A stretch of DNA of 64,000 nucleotides, from assembly GCA_028023455.1 (NCBI GenBank), contig JAQFVV010006221.1, positions 2,358,001 through 2,422,000 of the forward strand, written 5' to 3'. The stretch is from Epiperipatus broadwayi (taxonomy: Eukaryota; Onychophora; Udeonychophora; Euonychophora; Peripatidae). The notes beneath the pieces are model-generated. The model saw only the letters and a program-made list of their open reading frames with translations. It did not search any database and was not told the DNA's origin. Each line of letters starts with the position of its first letter. The stretch's first letter is position 1. A program made the translations under genes and the position numbers. This document shows, piece by piece, positions 57,987 to 64,000 of this stretch.

Positions 57987-59055
57987 TTTATTTTTTTAAA
58001 CTTAGCATCTTTTAGACTTGTGATATCCTTTGGGACATCAGGGGAAGAGAAGCATAAACACATTTTAAAACTATTTGAAAATTTACTCCCTTCATCATTC
58101 AAGTTAACATGTAAACAAGACAAAATATGAAATTGAATTTTTAATAATTTAAACCAGAAGATTTTAACATAATTAATATTATAGAACTTTACTAAAGTTA
58201 AGACTAGTGCATAATTAACAATAGTTTAGTTACAGTTAGTATAAGACAGTCGAAGGTATTTTAACAAAAGTTTCCCAGCAAGATTGTAGTGACTCTATGG
58301 ATTTCTCTACACACTGTTTCTCAGGATCAGCATGGAATTGACAGGAAAATAGATGGATTTCATGTTGATGGAACTATCATCTTGATGCTGCACTTCACCG
58401 ATGACTGTGGAGAAGCCAATGGCAGATTACTCACACATCTTGGTAGTTGCTTTAAACATATCTATTATTTTATATTATGAATCAAACTCAATTTTATAAA
58501 GTTATAAGAGTCCATTTCATCAATGAAGCAGAAGAATATGCCAAAGAATAAGCAGAATATTAATCAGAATATCAGACAATACCCCCTTCCAAATATATAT
58601 TTCTATTTTTACACCTGGGATGCACTTTTGAGTTCTTAAATGGATTCGATCCTTCTCTACATTTAATTAGATTACCATCTTATATCCTCATTACTTATCT
58701 TGCTGCTGAGTCTGTTTTCTTGCTTTTGTTTGTTTTACTTTTTAACACGTTTAAACATTACTAGACCTCAAAGGTGTTCAACTGTAACTATTCTAACTGA
58801 TTTTAACTATAGATAGGAAATAAGACATCCACATTTCCTCCTGTAAATGGCTTTTTTCCATTACTAACTCTTTTTCCAATGTACACAGTACATTAACATT
58901 CATTTAATTAATTTACACAGCTTTTAACATAGAATAAAATACTTTTAACTTTAAATAATGTACGTGCATATTACAGATGTGTGCAAATCTTAAGAAAATT
59001 ATTGCATATGATGGAAAAATGGTGATTAATTAAGCAAGAATGAAGCAAGCATATA
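57987..59055. other. AT-rich sequence, no gene seen
   Basis: A 63-residue frame at 58289-58480 has no recognisable domain. Nothing else seen. Confidence 0.45.
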
Positions 59056-59550
59056 TGCATACAGATATGCACCACTTTCATATGATAAATATCATTTGGT
59101 TTATTTATTTAATTATTTTGGGATAATTGATACCTGGAAATTTTTTTTAATACAATATATTTCTATTTATAAATTATTTTTTAATTGTAAGAACAAGCTC
59201 ACCTTCTTCAAAATAAACATATAAATACAAAATTACAATTTTTTTTTGACATGTAATTAAAACCAAATATTTCATCCTATTAATAAGAGGATAGATTGAA
59301 AAACCTCTGCATACAGATATGCACCACTTTCATATGATAAATATCATTTGGTTTATTTATTTAATTATTTTGGGATAATTGATACCTGGAAATTTTTTTT
59401 AATACAATATATTTCTATTTATAAATTATTTTTTAATTGTAAGAACAAGCTCACCTTCTTCAAAATAAACATATAAATACAAAATTACAATTTTTTTTTG
59501 ACATGTAATTAAAACCAAATATTTCATCCTATTAATAAGAGGATAGATTG
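59056..59550 (+). repeat. Exact tandem duplication, period 252 bp
   Basis: The segment from TGCATACAGATATGCACCAC to GAGGATAGATTGAA is present twice (59056 and 59308) and appears identical over about 244 bases as read, with an 8-base junction AAACCTC between. Either very recent or an assembly artefact. Confidence 0.9.
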
Positions 59551-59929
59551 AATAATCAGAGGTTTCTTGATTGATTCAGAAATGAGGAAAGTGAAATATA
59601 TGGGCATAAAATTTGATCACCAATTATATTCAGTCTACCTGCCATTTTGCTTTTGAATTTTGAATATTATCTGATCTCTAGAGTGTCTGGTCATATAATA
59701 AAAACAGCCTAAGGTCAGACAAGATTTCTTCATTGACATATATTTTCTATTATTTTTGGCATTAATAGAAATATTTTATAAATAAAGTCGTTCACCTGAC
59801 TTAATTTTATAAGCTTGTAAATAAAAATAATTGATAAAAATATTTTATAAACTTTAATTAAAAGAAAAGTTTAAAATGAAGCAAAGTAATTTCTTGTAGA
59901 TTGCAATGAATAAAAAAAAATATTATACA
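59551..59929. other. AT-rich sequence, no gene seen
   Basis: Nothing recognised. Confidence 0.45.
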
Positions 59930-60320
59930 TTAAGCCTGCATCCTGCCCATCCCTCTTTTATGTATTTAAATGGATATGGTTCTGTACATGAGGGGTCAAA
60001 GTGACTTGAAGTCAACATGGGCATGGCAACAATACTGGCATCAGCATAGGATTTGGGCTTTTCATCTTTCAGATTTTCAATGGTATTAATGGCTGAAGAG
60101 TTGGAGGTTGAAGTAGATTGAAGCATGTCCATTATAGTATGAAGATTTGCTATCTTAATATAAACTGAGCACTGATTATATATGTGTGTGAGAGATGATA
60201 ATCTGGACCAATTGATGAGTGCTGTTTCAGCACAAAATATGTAATGGTGATTATTGATCTTTTCTACATGGGTGTGATCACATGTATCAGTGATATGACA
60301 GAGTGTTGATAGTTGAATGG
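59930..60320 (+). mobile_element. Family R2 hammerhead element
   Basis: Shares GCCCATCCCT-type start, AAATGGATATG, ATGAGGGGT and a TTGCTATxTTAATATAA block with the unit at 43065-43330, followed by a hammerhead motif at 60197-60255 and TACATGGGTGTGATCACATG. Open frames antisense to it are incidental. Confidence 0.65.
60197..60255 (+). ncRNA. Family R2 hammerhead motif, two core changes
   Basis: Outer helix I GATAATC/GATTATT, then TGGA internal loop, CCAA/ATGG, helix II GTGCT/AGCAC perfect with loop GTTTC. Core TTGATGA (C3 lost) and AAAA for GAAA (G12 lost). It documents the ancestral helix II even though inactive. Confidence 0.62.
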
Positions 60321-60330
60321 TGCTGTCCCT

Positions 60331-60388
60331 GGCATACATTGATTACTCTGGCTTGCACTGAGTGGCACTACTGTATGGAGAGTTTTGC
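60331..60388 (+). mobile_element. Family A terminal fragment
   Basis: GGCATACATTGATTACTCTG followed by GCTTGCACTGAGTGGCACTA and GGAGAGTTTTGC, matching the right terminus of the family A copies at 7150-7215 and 39024-39090. The rest of the element is missing. Confidence 0.75.
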
Positions 60389-60645
60389 TTGTTTTACTAA
60401 CTAGAAAGTGCTTCAGTAATCTAAGTAATATAAGTTTCATGTTTTTTAACATAATAATTTATAACTGATTATATTTTATACATATATAATAAGAAGGAAA
60501 CAATTTTGGATAAATATGTAAATAAAAAATTATAAAATTAAAATATACTTTCTAAAATGTCAAAAATGCCCAAGCACAAAAGTGAAAGTGTTCTTGGCAA
60601 TTTTTGAAAATTTAAAAAAATATATAGTATTCTATATCAAATGTT

Positions 60646-61107
60646 CATCATCATCATCATCAACCATTATTAATCTACTGCAGGATGAAGGTCTCTCCAA
60701 GTTCAATCCATCTTTTCCTATCTTTAGTTTCTCTTCTCCACATCACCCCTGCACATTTTCTTATTTCAACCATCCATCTCACATGTGGTCTCTTTCTTCG
60801 ATCTTTTACAATCTCTTGGAATCCAGTTTAAAATTTCAATTGTCCATTTGTTATCATCTCTTCTAACAATATGTCCAGCCCAACTCTACTTCAGTCTTTT
60901 AATTTTTTCAATGAGGTCAGTAACACCTGTTTGTTCTCTTACCCATACATTGCATTTTTGATCCCTTCTTGTTACTTCCAACATGCATCTCTCCATAATT
61001 CTTTGAGTGGTCTGAAGTCTCTGTATTTCTCTTCTATTAAGTGTCCAAGTGTCAGATTCATAAGTAAGAACTGGCAAAACACATTTATTAAATACCTTCC
61101 ATTACAG
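60646..61107 (-). mobile_element. RTE LINE 3' fragment
   Basis: Begins with CAT repeats and matches 10107-10545 closely. It encodes on the minus strand the C-terminal block PVLTYESDTWTLNRREIQRL at 60886-61077, continuing in shifted frames. 5'-truncated at about 61107. Plus-strand frames are antisense shadows. Confidence 0.85.
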
Positions 61108-61265
61108 GTATTTAAAAATATTGAAATAAATATACCTTCTGTATTTATGAACCAGAATATTTTTAAAGACTTCAAACAATGGAATTCATTGAGAAAAACT
61201 GATAAGTGGTATTTGCAAATAAAAAAAACATTTATATAATCAGCAAAGAATGTTTTTTTAAAGAA

Positions 61266-61280
61266 ATATCACATATCACA

Positions 61281-61314
<34 letters not shown>

Positions 61315-61325
61315 TGTGATATGTG

Positions 61326-61366
<41 letters not shown>
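61266..61366. repeat. TA-core palindrome and TA tract
   Basis: ATATCACACTAATA and its complement enclose a TA run, then a further TA run follows up to TTGTGACC. Confidence 0.88.
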
Positions 61367-61369
<3 letters not shown>

Positions 61370-63490
61370 GACCTTCTGGTTTGGCACCAGAAATATTATT
61401 TGTAATTGTGTAATATTGTATCAGTAATATCTGATATTATCTTATTAAAAAAAAATGAAATAACGTGAAATTTTTAAAATTTTTTAGTAAAGACTTAAAA
61501 CTATACTTAAAAGTATTTATAGGTGTAATTTGTAGATTATTAGATATTCAATATTTTACTTTAGTGTATGATTAATTATAGGATAGGGGGGTGGCTTGTC
61601 ACAAAAGTGTTCAGTTCAGTTTAGGTTCATTCTAATTGGTTTTATTTGTTTACAGAACAGTATAAAGAGTTGTTTGAGTGATTCTCTAGTTCATTTGCTT
61701 TGTCATATTTTAATCTATAGTATAAACAGTGAAGTATGTTTAACTCATCATCATTAAAATTGTCATTTCAGTCACATTAGTTTAATACCTATAGTACATT
61801 ATTTGCAAATATTCATTTATGTCTGTATCATTGTCCAACTTACTTCATTTTTCATTTATGTGCTTCATGAAACCATCAAATATCACATCTCATATCCAAA
61901 TATTTAATTTTACCATTACTAGTTTAGAAACCAGCTTAATTACCTTTTTAAATAAATTGATGATCACTGGACTGGTGAATTATTAAGCAACAAATATGCT
62001 GTAAAATGTTTTATTTGTTAAAATAATTGTTATTAATTACTTTAAGAAGTACAGAATATGTAATTCTTAGTTCAATTTAATATTTAATATTTTTTTTATT
62101 TAAAAGACAAAATAGTTTTGTTTTTGTTTCTATTTTTTTTCTACAAGAAAGTTTCTTGCATAAATTAAGTCTTATTCTCTGTCTGATGACCTTTTAACTT
62201 TCAAACACCTTTAGATTGGAAGAATAAATGCTGGGTAATTTTTTTGGAGGGCTATAAAAAGAGTTAATTATAATTCTAAGGGGACTACTACTAAAAACTA
62301 CTACCAAAGAACTACTATCAAATTCTCCACTGATAGAACTTCAAAGTATTATTTAAACAAAGCTTGATAATACAGTTTTATTAAAAGCCTATTCTGCCAA
62401 GAAAAGAAAGCCAAGTTGAAAGTTTAAAGTACTAAAAAGTTTCAGGATGATAATTGTGTGAGCAACCTAAAGGTACATTGATTTTATTCTTAATTGACAG
62501 TTTCAGAATTTTCAATCATTATTTTAAATGCATGAGTGCATTTACATTATAATGTATTTAAAATTAATTAGTAATATGAAGAATGAAATGGAAGTACTTC
62601 AAAATTCTTCTTAAATTTTAATGATAGTATTAAGGGAACAACTGCAATGTGTGCATATCTTCATTATGCCAGCAAAATATGTGAACTATTGTTAAGTCTC
62701 TCAAGGACTCTTTATAATAAATTTTGTGCTAGTTATAAAAGAGGAGGTTAAGAAAAATGCATAGGAATCATTTATTATATTATCATTTTTATTAAAATAC
62801 TTGCCTATTTATAATTTTTTTTGCCTATTAGAAAATAAGACTAAATGTATAATTCAACTAAGTATTTAATTATTTTTCCCAACTACTATAAGAAATGGTT
62901 TTAGAAAAATGATGAAACTAAATATGACTTTTATTGCATTAATTGTCCTCTTATTTGCAATGGAATTTCTTATACAGAATTTTCCAAACAGCCCACGGAA
63001 AGTTAAATAAATGTCATCAGTTCAAATAATTGTATACGTTTTATGAATGGCTCTGAAAAAAAAAAGAAACATGAAATAAATGCCTAATATATTTTATGAA
63101 TGAAATGTGAATTATTACTTCTTTTATATAACATTGATAGCAATTTCATTAGTTCAGCTAAGAACATTGAATGTGCTATACTGGAGTCAAAATAATATTG
63201 TTATTTGTTTTCCTGTAGGAACATGTTGTTTTTGTCAATATTTATCCTTGTGTGCTTATTATTATTCTTATTCTTATTGGAGACATGACCAAGGGATGTC
63301 ATGTATAAACTGCAATAAACTTTTCATTTTCAACCCAAAAGAAGAACAAAAGAACTTTTATTTATTTATTTAATTGTATTTAGTAGATAGATAGTATAAA
63401 GGTTGTTTTATGATTTTATTATTTTTATTATATTTATTATATCTTCATGAACATCTCCTAAATGTACAATATTAAGGAAACATTGTACAA
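61367..63490. other. AT-rich sequence, no gene seen
   Basis: It opens with TGTGACCTTCTGGTTTGG (hairpin TTCTGGT/ACCAGAA) and has a TATA-like CAGTATAAAGAG near 61660, which could be LTR- or promoter-derived. No coding region follows. The frame at 63107-63373 has a CxxC pair near its end but no recognised domain. Confidence 0.4.
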
Positions 63491-63492
63491 GG

Positions 63493-63640
<148 letters not shown>

Positions 63641-64000
63641 AGTATAAACTTTATAGTGTGCCATATACAAACATACATGCTTGGTAAAATGGATACATCC
63701 ATTGAAGGTTAAAAGGGGTGAACAATTATTTTAAAAGAGTTTCATTACATAAAATCTATAATATATCTTTGCGGTTTTTTTAATAGATTAGAAAATCATT
63801 ATTTTCAATAATTATTTAACCTAGAACATAAAGCTTCATTATTTATCTAAGTCAAACTTTTGCCTTGGAAATGTGCTAATATAAATGTACTATAAAAAGA
63901 TTATTTTGTTTTATCTTGCCAATAGAAATTATTGCCTTATTTCTCAACCATAATTAATATGATTATATCAGATATGAAATGTTTACCCATTGTTGCATTT
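63641..64000. other. AT-rich sequence, no gene seen
   Basis: Nothing recognised. Confidence 0.5.

Noticed and set aside
59923-60452. 138- and 62-codon minus-strand frames
   Set aside because: Antisense to the R2 and family A repeats, with no conserved domain.
62183-62189. CTGATGA near 62.2 kb
   Set aside because: Followed by no hairpin and no GAAA. Chance match.
63014-63020. Minus-strand CTGATGA near 63.0 kb
   Set aside because: No GAAA or pairing arms downstream.

Overview
This is a strongly AT-rich, gene-poor stretch of an animal nuclear genome, almost certainly an invertebrate. The window holds no long host open reading frame. It does hold a dense mix of decayed metazoan mobile elements: an RTE-type LINE whose 3' end is a CAT/ATG tail, Penelope-like (PLE) endonuclease remnants, an ISXO2/Merlin-type DNA transposon, a hAT-type MITE, tRNA-derived SINEs, LTR-like elements, microsatellites and many long foldback (inverted) repeats. 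I cannot place the species. Chelicerates, molluscs and cnidarians all carry such a mix.

The most striking content is a set of short repeats that carry hammerhead ribozyme (HHR) motifs. I read four sequence groups. Family A (tandem array 1699-3392; single or foldback copies at 6875, 14244, 38591, 46493, 48997, 60331) has cores CTGACGA/CTGATGA ... GAAA with cleavage triplet GTC and a two-part helix I. Family R2 (4716-5060, 15351, 42484-43480, 59930-60320) has a near-canonical type I hammerhead, best preserved on the minus strand at 4843-4903. Families B (22862-23260, 28455-28828) and D (56763-57986) are related to each other, share helix III sequence, and differ in helix I by compensatory changes. 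In all four the segment between GAA and the cleavage site is self-complementary, as in minimal type I hammerheads that work as dimers.

Many of these units are flanked by 10-14 bp target-site duplications of variable length. Two multimeric arrays (1699-3392 and 56763-57986) have one duplication around the whole array, so each appears to have inserted as a ready-made multimer. This is what known metazoan retrozymes (hammerhead-bearing non-autonomous retroelements) would leave. PLE endonuclease fragments at 47879-48397 and 51341-51730, one of them also a head-to-head palindrome, point to a possible source of reverse transcriptase. That link is inference.

Layout: 1-9.5 kb foldbacks and hammerhead arrays; 9.7-13.0 kb a SINE and the RTE LINE; 14-17 kb hammerhead copies and a 0.9 kb palindrome; 19.1-20.5 kb Merlin/ISXO2-like element; 21.4-28.9 kb promoter-like sequence, family B foldbacks and an LTR-like pair; 29-37.6 kb mostly unassignable AT-rich sequence with a gag-like coiled-coil remnant; 38.6-51.7 kb hammerhead foldbacks, SINEs, LINE and PLE scraps; 52.4-53.0 kb a large degenerate TAC-type triplet array; 53.8-61.1 kb hAT MITE, family D array, an exact 252-bp tandem duplication, R2 and LINE copies; 63.5 kb a long ATT array. 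The long intervals between these are AT-rich and hold nothing I can support as a gene.
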